Below are positions 1-6,641 of a DNA stretch of 20,155 nucleotides, piece after piece. The stretch is from a bacterium HR20 (GTDB lineage Bacteria; Bacteroidota; Ignavibacteria; Kapaibacteriales; NICIL-2): positions 1 through 20,155 of the forward strand of contig BEHW01000035.1 of assembly GCA_002898675.1 (NCBI GenBank), read 5' to 3'. The position numbers were made by a program, and so were the translations under genes. Position 1 is the stretch's first letter. Every line of letters begins with the position of its first letter. The notes under the pieces are model-generated. The model was not told the DNA's origin, searched no databases, and saw only the letters and a list, made by a program, of their open reading frames with translations.

Positions 1-21
1 CGACCGAACGTTTGGGTCATG

Positions 22-717
22 TTAGTCCAGTCCGCAGAGGGTCAATGCTTCGTGGTAGGTGCGAACATACCGCTCGACGTAGTGATCCATCTCACGCCGG
101 CGGTACTGGGCGACAAAGCGTGGATGCTCCAAAAACAGCAGACGCTCGAAAAATCCATGCTCAGCGTTGAGTTGCTCAGCAATCGTCCGAAGTTTACCAC
201 TGCCGAGGATAATCGCAACCTCCCTGCGGAGCGGGAATACTTTCTGCGCGCGGAGTGATTCCACGATGAATCCACGTGCAACCGCTTCTAATGCCGGATC
301 GTCATAAAAATTGAGGTTCTTGCCATTGCGAACAAACCCGAGCGGTGAAAGTGCCGAAAGGTAAAAGCGGGCGTAGAAGGCTTCCGGCCCTCCGAACGCC
401 GCAATCGTGCGATACACGAACGTCCCCGAGAGTTCGCGACGCTCGCCTAGGTCGTTGGGAATTCCGCATTCATCGCGGAGCGCCACTGGATCGGTGAAGA
501 TGATTCCGGTCACCCCTGCACCGAAGCGACCAGGGTTGATGCCGAACACTCCAATCCGGGGATTCCGATCGCCATAGTACCGCTCGGCAAACGCACGGAC
601 TGTCCGGCGCACACGCTCATCCCTTCGTGGATCGAGCACCTCGATACCATCGGGAACCGGCTCAGGAAAGCGGAGCGACTCGTACCAACGGAGAAATGCA
701 TCAGCGAATGTTCGCAT
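22..717 (-). CDS. SMUG2-type uracil-DNA glycosylase family protein (DUF4918-like)
   Basis: Predicted base-excision-repair DNA glycosylase of the uracil-DNA glycosylase superfamily. By family knowledge it would remove uracil or related deaminated bases from DNA in the cytoplasm. The 231-residue protein carries the SMUG-like active-site loop at residues 59-77 (GINPGRFGAGVTG...), close to the GMNPGPFG-type motif of SMUG1. It also has a C-terminal HPRF (198-201) where SMUG1 has an HPSP-type DNA-intercalating motif. Length and the MxTFAD-like beginning fit SMUG2/DUF4918 proteins. I chose the ATG at 717 because the family begins there; an upstream in-frame start at 774 would add 19 unlikely residues. 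The gene diverges from the DUF1800 gene, with 144 bp between the starts. Family assignment is fairly secure; substrate specificity is inferred. Confidence 0.8.
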   Translation of the reverse strand: MRTFADAFLRWYESLRFPEPVPDGIEVLDPRRDERVRRTVRAFAERYYGDRNPRIGVFGINPGRFGAGVTGIIFTDPVALRDECGIPNDLGERRELSGTFVYRTIAAFGGPEAFYARFYLSALSPLGFVRNGKNLNFYDDPALEAVARGFIVESLRAQKVFPLRREVAIILGSGKLRTIAEQLNAEHGFFERLLFLEHPRFVAQYRRREMDHYVERYVRTYHEALTLCGLD

Positions 718-789
718 GGAACGTTTGGCGTTACGAACAAAACAGCCTGCGGTACAAAAATTGCGGCGTACCAATCAATCATCAACGCA

Positions 790-821
790 TTTGGTTTGTT
801 GCGATTGCCGATATATTTTCG
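790..821 (+). promoter_or_regulatory. Candidate Bacteroidota-type promoter for the DUF1800-DUF1501 pair
   Basis: TTTG at 790-793 is followed, after 20 nt, by TATTTTCG at 814-821, which differs at one position from the TAnnTTTG -7 element known in Bacteroidota. It lies 40 nt upstream of the ATG at 862. The same octamer recurs ahead of the barrel gene and, on the other strand, ahead of the aspartokinase gene. Confidence 0.4.
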
Positions 822-861
822 CGCAGAGCGGCTGCAACACCCACTAACGAGGTGCACTCCT

Positions 862-2328
862 ATGAACCGTCGTGAATTTTTCTGGCGACTTGTACGCCAA
901 AACCCAAAGGAACCGCTCGCGACCAGCAGTGGGCTTGACCCCTACCGCCCAGAGAGTACCTTGAGCCGCGAAGATGCGCTCCACTTGCTTGGCCGCACAA
1001 CGTTCGGGGTTTCGCGCGCTGATGTTGAGCGCGCCATGACGATGACACCCCGCCAGGCAATTTCCGCGCTGCTATCGAATACCACGCAACCAACGCCGCC
1101 TGCATGGGCCACGGTTGATCCTGCAACAGAATCGTTCCCCTCACCCGATGCACGACTGCAGGAGTACTATCGCCGCTACGCGGAGCTCCAACGGTGGTGG
1201 CTGCAGCTGATGATCAACGACGGATTCTCCATCCGCGAAAAGCTCGTCTTCTTCTGGCACAATCACTACTGCTCGGACTACCTGAAGGTGTACTACCCGC
1301 AGTACATGTACCTTCAGAACCAAACATTTCGCCAAATGGCGTGGGGGAATGTTCGCGAACTCGCACGAGCAATGGTCGCTGATCCAGCAATGCTCATTTA
1401 CCTCGACAACGTTGCCAGCATCAAAGGTAATCCCAACGAGAACTTCGCACGCGAGCTACTCGAGCTGTTCACGCTCGGTGTCAACCACTACACCGAACGC
1501 GACATCGTCGAGGCAGCCCGCGCATTGACCGGCTGGCGCATTCAAGGAATGCGCGGCGTCTTCAACCCGCAGCTCTGGGATCCAGGTGTCAAGGAATTTC
1601 TCGGGCAACGCGGCAATTTCAACGCAGACGACATCATCCGAATCATCTTCGAGCAAGACCAAGCCGCACGCTTTATCGCAACGAAGATTTACCGAACGTT
1701 TGTGTACGACGTCCCGAACCCGGACATTGTCGAGCAACTTGCGCAACTGCTCAAAGCCAACAACTACGAGCTACGCCCAGTGCTCGAAGTGCTGCTTGCC
1801 AGCGAGCACTTTTTCGATCCACAGGTGCGCGGCGCTATTATCAAAAGCCCCATCGAGTTCATCGTCGGTATGTGCCGCCAGTTGAACTTCGACCAACTCC
1901 CGCTCGACTACGGCGTCGAACGAATGGCAAAACTCACACTCGAACTGCTCAACCCACCGACAGTCGAAGGCTGGAAGGGACACCACCTCTGGATCAACAC
2001 GAACACGTACCCCTTGCGCGAACGTATCGCCGAGTACTTCGTCGAAGGTAAACGGAACGACAATTTCCAGAACTTCCCTGCAGCACCGAACGTCCGCGCA
2101 TTCGCAGAATCGTTCAGCTCGAATGCATCAGCGCGGGATTTTGTCCGCGACGTGGCGCGATTTCTCTTAGCACTTGAACCTGGACCGAAAACGCAAGAGT
2201 ACTTGCTCGATGCGCTTCTGCTCGGCGCGCCGGAGTACGAGTGGAGCCTTTCGATGCCGAATGTCGAACTGCGGCTTCGCTCGCTGCTCAAAGCAATCAT
2301 GACGCTTCCTGAATACCAACTTCTCTGA
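862..2328 (+). CDS. DUF1800 domain-containing protein
   Basis: Protein of 488 residues belonging to the DUF1800 family, whose biochemical role is not established. Family hallmarks are visible: the N-terminal ALHLLGRTTFG segment (about residues 39-49), FFWHNHY (130-136), NENFARELLELFTLG (192-206) and ARALTGWRI (219-227). The start at 862 is preferred over the longer frame from 796 because an AGGTG-like ribosome-binding site (about 850-854) precedes it and family members usually begin close to an MxRRxF sequence. No clear hydrophobic signal follows the early arginine pair, so export is uncertain. The stop codon overlaps the upstream possible ATG of the DUF1501 gene by one base. DUF1800 and DUF1501 genes commonly occur side by side, which suggests a joint function, probably at the envelope (inference). 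Confidence 0.88.
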   Translation: MNRREFFWRLVRQNPKEPLATSSGLDPYRPESTLSREDALHLLGRTTFGVSRADVERAMTMTPRQAISALLSNTTQPTPPAWATVDPATESFPSPDARLQEYYRRYAELQRWWLQLMINDGFSIREKLVFFWHNHYCSDYLKVYYPQYMYLQNQTFRQMAWGNVRELARAMVADPAMLIYLDNVASIKGNPNENFARELLELFTLGVNHYTERDIVEAARALTGWRIQGMRGVFNPQLWDPGVKEFLGQRGNFNADDIIRIIFEQDQAARFIATKIYRTFVYDVPNPDIVEQLAQLLKANNYELRPVLEVLLASEHFFDPQVRGAIIKSPIEFIVGMCRQLNFDQLPLDYGVERMAKLTLELLNPPTVEGWKGHHLWINTNTYPLRERIAEYFVEGKRNDNFQNFPAAPNVRAFAESFSSNASARDFVRDVARFLLALEPGPKTQEYLLDALLLGAPEYEWSLSMPNVELRLRSLLKAIMTLPEYQLL

Positions 2329-2339
2329 TGGGTGATACA

Positions 2340-3914
2340 ATGAAACGACGTGAATTCCTCGAGCGTTCGGCCCGTGGGCTTGCGCTCACCTCGCTGGTAA
2401 CCGGCCTTGGAGGTATTCGCATCAACGCGCTCGCGATGTCACCGACGCTGCGTGCACTCGAGCAACTCACTGGCGGAAGCGATCGCGTCTTCGTGCTCAT
2501 TCAACTCACTGGTGGCAACGACGGACTCAACACAATCATCCCAGTCGAAAACCCACTCTACTATCAAGCCCGCCCAACACTAGCAATCCCCAAAAGCCAA
2601 ACGCTGCCGTTGACCGATACGCTGGGCTGGCATCCATCGCTCCGTGGGTTCCGCGAGCTGTTCGCCGATGGTCGGCTCGCCATTGTGCAGAACGTCACCT
2701 ACCCCAACCCCGACCGCTCACACTTTCGTGGAACGGACATTTGGCTGACCGCAACCGATAGCGATGTCTTCAAAAGCAGCGGCTGGGTTGGGCGCTTTCT
2801 GGAAACACTCGCACCGAGCTTCCCCGAGCAACTTCCCGATGAACCGCTTGCAGTGCAGATTGGAACGACGCTCTCGCTCGGCTTCCAAGGCAATCGCGGC
2901 TCGCTCGGCATCACTTTCCGCGATCCAGAGTCGTTCTACTCGCTTGTTGATCAGCAAGGCACCAACTCGCTGTACGACGAGGCCCCTGCAACACTCGGTG
3001 GCAGCGAGCTTGAATTTGTGCGCACCGTCGAACGCTCGTCCCAACTTTACTCTCAGGCAGTCAAACGTGCTGCCGATCGGCAGAAAACCAACACTGTCAC
3101 CTACCCAACCGATAACCCGCTCGCACAAAGCTTGCGGATCGTCGCACGGCTCATCGCAGGAGGACTCACGACGAAGTTCTACCTGGTCAGCATTGGGGGC
3201 AACACGTTTGACACACACATCAACCAAGGAGCCCTCACGGGTACACATCCACAACTGCTCCAGCAACTTGGGGATGCTGTCAAGCTCTTCCTCGACGACT
3301 GCCGCGGGCTGGGCGTTGCTGATCGCGTCGTCGGCATGACGTTCTCGGAATTCGGTCGGCGCGTGATGGAAAATGGCAGTCGCGGGACCGACCACGGAAC
3401 GGCAGCACCACTGTTTGTCTTCGGAGAGCACGTGCTCGGCGGACAAGTTCTCGGCCACGACCCCGATTTAGCAAACCTCGACAGTCGCGGCGACCTACTC
3501 ATGGAGTTCGACTACCGTCAAGTGTACGCTGCAGCCCTCCTTCAATGGTTCGGCGCACCAATGACAACGCTCCAGACGGTGCTCTTCCGTGAGTTCAGTC
3601 CGCTGCCACTGTTCCAGCAAACCAGCTCGGTCGCTCCGTGGGAAGATGCTGCGCTTGTACAGTCACTTTCGATTACGCCTAACCCCTGCACAACGCACGC
3701 AGTGCTCTCTTTTACGCTGCCCGCTCCAGCGCGGGTAAGCGTTACCATTCACGATGCCTGCGGTCGCCGCATCACCGCGTATGATGCAGGCGACTATGCA
3801 AGCGGGAACGGTACAGTTCTGCTCCCCACAGAGCGTTTAGCCGCAGGAACGTACTTTGTGCGGCTCCAGGCTGGGCCGCGCCAAGCGATGAAGGCGTTCT
3901 TCGTCCTGCATTAG
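2340..3914 (+). CDS. DUF1501 family protein with Tat-like leader and T9SS type A sorting domain
   Basis: Protein of 524 residues. It begins KRREFLE followed by a hydrophobic stretch (residues 3-25), a twin-arginine-type leader. The DUF1501 domain, related by family knowledge to the alkaline phosphatase/sulfatase superfamily, starts near residue 50 with LIQLTGGNDGLN (53-64). It also contains the GWHPSL and NPDRSHF segments typical of the family. Residues 444-524 (SITPNP..., VTIHDACGRR, LAAGTYFVRL) form a T9SS type A C-terminal sorting domain. The protein is therefore expected to cross the inner membrane folded and then be exported or anchored by T9SS. I prefer the ATG at 2340, preceded by GGTGA, over the ATG at 2328 that overlaps the DUF1800 stop; the Tat motif is close to the N-terminus only with the former. 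Activity is unknown. Confidence 0.88.
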   Translation: MKRREFLERSARGLALTSLVTGLGGIRINALAMSPTLRALEQLTGGSDRVFVLIQLTGGNDGLNTIIPVENPLYYQARPTLAIPKSQTLPLTDTLGWHPSLRGFRELFADGRLAIVQNVTYPNPDRSHFRGTDIWLTATDSDVFKSSGWVGRFLETLAPSFPEQLPDEPLAVQIGTTLSLGFQGNRGSLGITFRDPESFYSLVDQQGTNSLYDEAPATLGGSELEFVRTVERSSQLYSQAVKRAADRQKTNTVTYPTDNPLAQSLRIVARLIAGGLTTKFYLVSIGGNTFDTHINQGALTGTHPQLLQQLGDAVKLFLDDCRGLGVADRVVGMTFSEFGRRVMENGSRGTDHGTAAPLFVFGEHVLGGQVLGHDPDLANLDSRGDLLMEFDYRQVYAAALLQWFGAPMTTLQTVLFREFSPLPLFQQTSSVAPWEDAALVQSLSITPNPCTTHAVLSFTLPAPARVSVTIHDACGRRITAYDAGDYASGNGTVLLPTERLAAGTYFVRLQAGPRQAMKAFFVLH

Positions 3915-3941
3915 CGGCTGCTCCTTTTTTGTCGAAAACCA

Positions 3942-3976
3942 TTTTGCATCAAGTGGCAGGTTATCACGTATTTTCG
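3942..3976 (+). promoter_or_regulatory. Candidate Bacteroidota-type promoter for the barrel protein gene
   Basis: TTTTG at 3942-3946 lies 22 nt before TATTTTCG at 3969-3976. The octamer is identical to the one in front of the DUF1800 gene. Transcription would begin just before or within the small hairpin at 3982-3994, leaving a leader of roughly 45-50 nt. Confidence 0.38.
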
Positions 3977-3981
3977 CACAA

Positions 3982-3994
3982 GCCCCAAAGGGGC
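3982..3994 (+). promoter_or_regulatory. Small GC hairpin in the 5' leader of the barrel gene
   Basis: GCCCC-AAA-GGGGC is a perfect 5-bp stem with a 3-nt loop. It starts 5 nt after the candidate promoter octamer, so it could form the very 5' end of the transcript and protect it from decay. No U-tract follows, so it is not a terminator for the DUF1501 gene. A CAATGCT heptamer overlaps its end (3994-4000) and recurs at 4013-4019. Confidence 0.35.
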
Positions 3995-4031
3995 AATGCT
4001 GTGTTGTTTCACCAATGCTAGGGTTAGTTGT

Positions 4032-4517
4032 ATGAAGAGGTTCCTTCCTGCGTTCGTCGCGCTGATTGCAGCAACGCTTGCCGCACAAGCACAATCGCCA
4101 CCCAATGGCCAATTCGGCATTGGACTCGCACTGGGTTCCGGATCCGGTGCGCAATTCACCTATGCCATCAACCCCAACATCCATATTGGAGGGAGGCTCG
4201 GCTTTGCAAGCGTGAGTCAAAGCGGCCAATCGCAATCACAGTTCGCATTTGCTCCGTTCTTCCGCTACCTTTTCAGCACCACCAGTGGAGTGATGCCGTA
4301 CTTGCATGCTGAGTTCGAATACGGCAGTACCAGTACCAGCGGCGTTAGCAGTTCAACAACAGCACTTTATCTCGGAGGCGGAGTTGCGTACTACTGGAAC
4401 GCTACATTCGGCATACGCGGAGAAATCAACCTGCTCGACTTGGGGTTAGATCCCTCGTACACGCAATTCTCGATCGTGCCTGCTCGAATTGGCGTGGATT
4501 GGTTCTTCGGACGCTAA
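4032..4517 (+). CDS. Small outer-membrane beta-barrel family protein
   Basis: Protein of 161 residues. A signal peptide covers about residues 1-20 (basic MKR, hydrophobic core, AQA-QS cleavage site). The mature part has alternating polar/hydrophobic strands rich in Gly, Ser and aromatic residues, for example FGIGLALGSGSG, HIGGRLGF and ALYLGGGVAYYW, and it ends in a Phe-containing strand (VDWFFGR). This is typical of small OmpA-like or porin-like eight-stranded barrels found widely in Bacteroidota relatives. The start at 4032 is chosen because the longer frame from 3996 would put a Cys-rich peptide in front of the signal sequence. It lies 117 nt downstream of the DUF1501 gene with its own candidate promoter, and a strong terminator follows. 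Specific function is unknown. Confidence 0.72.
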   Translation: MKRFLPAFVALIAATLAAQAQSPPNGQFGIGLALGSGSGAQFTYAINPNIHIGGRLGFASVSQSGQSQSQFAFAPFFRYLFSTTSGVMPYLHAEFEYGSTSTSGVSSSTTALYLGGGVAYYWNATFGIRGEINLLDLGLDPSYTQFSIVPARIGVDWFFGR

Positions 4518-4544
4518 GTGCATCAGACGATCCCGAATGCTCAG

Positions 4545-4579
4545 AGGAGCGCCCTCGTGTGAGGGCGCTCCTACTTTTT
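4545..4579 (+). terminator. Rho-independent terminator after the barrel gene
   Basis: A perfect 12-bp stem (AGGAGCGCCCTC at 4545-4556, complement at 4561-4572) with a GTGT loop is followed by ACTTTTT (4573-4579). The T-tract overlaps the TAA stop of the opposing lipoprotein gene (4578-4580). Read from the minus strand the hairpin comes right after that stop but lacks a following U-run, so it is a good terminator only for the plus strand. Confidence 0.85.
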
Positions 4580-6563
4580 ACGGCTCTTGGAAAATGAAGA
4601 AGTTGTAGCCACCTGCGTGCGTACCGAAGAACACGACGGTGTACGCCTTCCCCAGTGCAAAACTGACCGAGCCATCAGGGCGGAGGAGCTCGTGCGGCGG
4701 AGAGTCCGGCGTTCCAAACACAAGGTTGATTCGCTGGAGCTGGCCAAGCTCCACTGGACGTGAAGCAAAGCCATAGGCCAGGCGATCTGCGAAAATGTTC
4801 GAATCCCACTGGTCGAGTGATGCGAGCTGATCTCGCGCCATCCGCAGCAGTGGAACGTCCGGCGCAGCATTGACGCAGCGCACGCGCGCGACGAACGTCG
4901 TCGGCTGAAGCGATACGCTATCGAGCACAATGAGTCGTGGCATTTGCGCAGTTCCTGCTGCAATGACGCTCACGACACGACTGGGATCGAGCACGAGCGC
5001 TTGCTCGATCCCGTTGACGATGAGCCTTGCAGTTCCAGCTGGCAGAACTGTTGCGAGTAGATTCGTTGGTGAGATACCGCTCCGGCTAACACCACCAGAG
5101 AACTGGCAGTTCATCAGTGTGCGATCAGCGAATGCATTGACAACCTGGACGTAGACCCCTGGCGCAAGCGGTGCAATCACGCCACTTGCTTCATCGTCGG
5201 CGATGGTGTAAAGTTCAGCGTCTCCGCTTTCAGTGGAGAGCACTGCGAGTGTGTACTGGTGTCCGCCGCGGGCAGTGTCGTATGCCACAGCAGCGATGCG
5301 CTCTGGTAGTCCGCTGCGGAGAATGAGCGGCACATCGCCCGCAGCAAGACGCACCGGCTGGCTCAGCGCCCCATCGCTGAGTGCACTGGCAAGGTACTCT
5401 CCGTTGTGGTAGCCACCGCGTCCATCGAGTCTGGCACCGAGCAGTGCGGTGAGCGACTGGCCACGCCCTGCAGCATTGAGCACACGCCACTCGGTCGAAT
5501 CACCGGGGATTGTGCTCCGGTCACGACTAATCACTGCCAAGCGCGACGCGGGGGCGCCGAAATTCGGCGCGTCCGCAATGATGACCGTATAGCGGTAACC
5601 GACCTCGATCGAAATCGGCTGCGCATCTTGGAGAACGCCGTTTGAATACAGTTGGATTGTGTCGCTGAGCACATCACCGCAAGCGGGGATCCTCTGATAG
5701 TCGCTCAACCATCGCCCTTGTCCTCGAGCAGCAACAACCCCAACCGACGCAATGCGGATGCTATCGAACTGGTAACGCGAGACGTTCATCCACCGTAGCT
5801 CGGCGGTGCGTTCTGCGACAGGAACAGTTGGCAGCTCCTCGAGTGCTGCTGGCGTTGGGTTTAGCTCATTGAGTAGAAAGATTCGTGGTGTCGCCGCAGT
5901 CCCCGCGATGATGAGTGTTGCAAAGCTCTGACTCTGGAGGTTGCCGCGCACGATTGCGATTGGTTCTATTCCGCGCAAAATCGAAAGAACAATTTCTCCA
6001 GCAGGAAGGTCGTGCGGCGAGCCAAGGCCGCGGAACGATTGGCGATCGAAGTACGCTCCGCTGGGGCATCCGAGGCGCACTTCGAATGTGAGCGCTGTAT
6101 CAGGCAACGCGTTGAACAACCGTAGTTGCGCTCGTCCCAGCGCTGGAAGCGGCTGGGGATTGGTCACAAGCCGCACGAGTGTGTCAGCATCAGGCTGCCC
6201 CCGCGGCGAGGAAAGGAGAACAAACGTCTCATATGTTCGCTTGGTAAAGCGCGTCCGGACAGACTGATCCCGAACCACAGTGCCGTTGGCATCACGTACA
6301 CGCACATACGCTGAATCGGCAGGCGATGGGATCAGCGCACTAGCAGACGAAGGCGGAACCTGCTGAGTTTGATTCCGTGCAACGATTGCGTCGAGCTCGA
6401 GTGCGTAGGATGCACCACCAGTGGTGAAGTTGACCAGCCGCACCATAATGCTGTCCGCACTCGGCGGTGGAGAGACCAAGTCCCACGACTCCTTCTCGCA
6501 CCCGCCGAGAGCGACGAGCACAACGAACGATAGTAGCCGAACAACACGAGAGCATCGTTCCAT
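4578..6563 (-). CDS. Lipoprotein with six DUF4397-like repeat modules
   Basis: Protein of 661 residues with a lipoprotein signal: hydrophobic residues 8-20 and an LGGC lipobox with Cys22. The mature protein appears to be built from six modules of about 90-113 residues. Each opens with a strand of the type hydrophobic-R-x-x-N: VRLVNF (41), LRLFNA (147), LRWMNV (256), WRVLNA (359), VQVVNA (472) and VRCVNA (561). Later in modules 2 and 5 come matching strands (ATLIIAGTAATPRIFLLNE and VSVIAAGTAQMPRLIVLDS). The opening strands and the NAAPDVP sequence are characteristic of DUF4397 domains of bacterial surface lipoproteins, whose function is unknown. It should be anchored to the outer or inner membrane. 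The start is fixed by the signal sequence. It diverges from prfA with 78 bp between starts. Confidence 0.75.
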   Translation of the reverse strand: MERCSRVVRLLSFVVLVALGGCEKESWDLVSPPPSADSIMVRLVNFTTGGASYALELDAIVARNQTQQVPPSSASALIPSPADSAYVRVRDANGTVVRDQSVRTRFTKRTYETFVLLSSPRGQPDADTLVRLVTNPQPLPALGRAQLRLFNALPDTALTFEVRLGCPSGAYFDRQSFRGLGSPHDLPAGEIVLSILRGIEPIAIVRGNLQSQSFATLIIAGTAATPRIFLLNELNPTPAALEELPTVPVAERTAELRWMNVSRYQFDSIRIASVGVVAARGQGRWLSDYQRIPACGDVLSDTIQLYSNGVLQDAQPISIEVGYRYTVIIADAPNFGAPASRLAVISRDRSTIPGDSTEWRVLNAAGRGQSLTALLGARLDGRGGYHNGEYLASALSDGALSQPVRLAAGDVPLILRSGLPERIAAVAYDTARGGHQYTLAVLSTESGDAELYTIADDEASGVIAPLAPGVYVQVVNAFADRTLMNCQFSGGVSRSGISPTNLLATVLPAGTARLIVNGIEQALVLDPSRVVSVIAAGTAQMPRLIVLDSVSLQPTTFVARVRCVNAAPDVPLLRMARDQLASLDQWDSNIFADRLAYGFASRPVELGQLQRINLVFGTPDSPPHELLRPDGSVSFALGKAYTVVFFGTHAGGYNFFIFQEP

Positions 6564-6583
6564 ACAGCCGCCATTGACGAATA

Positions 6584-6599
6584 ACGGCGCTGTCGCCGT
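6584..6599. repeat. Inverted repeat between the lipoprotein gene and prfA
   Basis: ACGGCG-CTGT-CGCCGT is a perfect 6-bp inverted repeat. It sits 21 bp upstream of the lipoprotein start and 11 bp upstream of the candidate prfA -7 element. It could be an operator half-site pair or a chance GC palindrome. Confidence 0.3.
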
Positions 6600-6609
6600 G
6601 CACGACGGC

Positions 6610-6617
6610 TAATTTTG
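6610..6617 (+). promoter_or_regulatory. Candidate -7 promoter element for the prfA operon
   Basis: TAATTTTG matches the Bacteroidota TAnnTTTG consensus exactly and ends 24 nt before the chosen prfA start at 6642. I do not see a TTG-type -33 box at the usual spacing (the nearest TTG, 6574-6576, is 33 nt away), so this is a partial match. Confidence 0.35.
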
Positions 6618-6641
6618 CAGCCCAACGATTTTTTTCGATGC

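Noticed and set aside
2718..3458. 246-residue antisense frame over the DUF1501 gene
   Set aside because: The opposite strand encodes conserved family motifs; the antisense product is compositionally odd and unsupported.
3915..3945. T-run (CTCCTTTTTTG) after the DUF1501 stop as a terminator
   Set aside because: No stable GC hairpin precedes the T-run.
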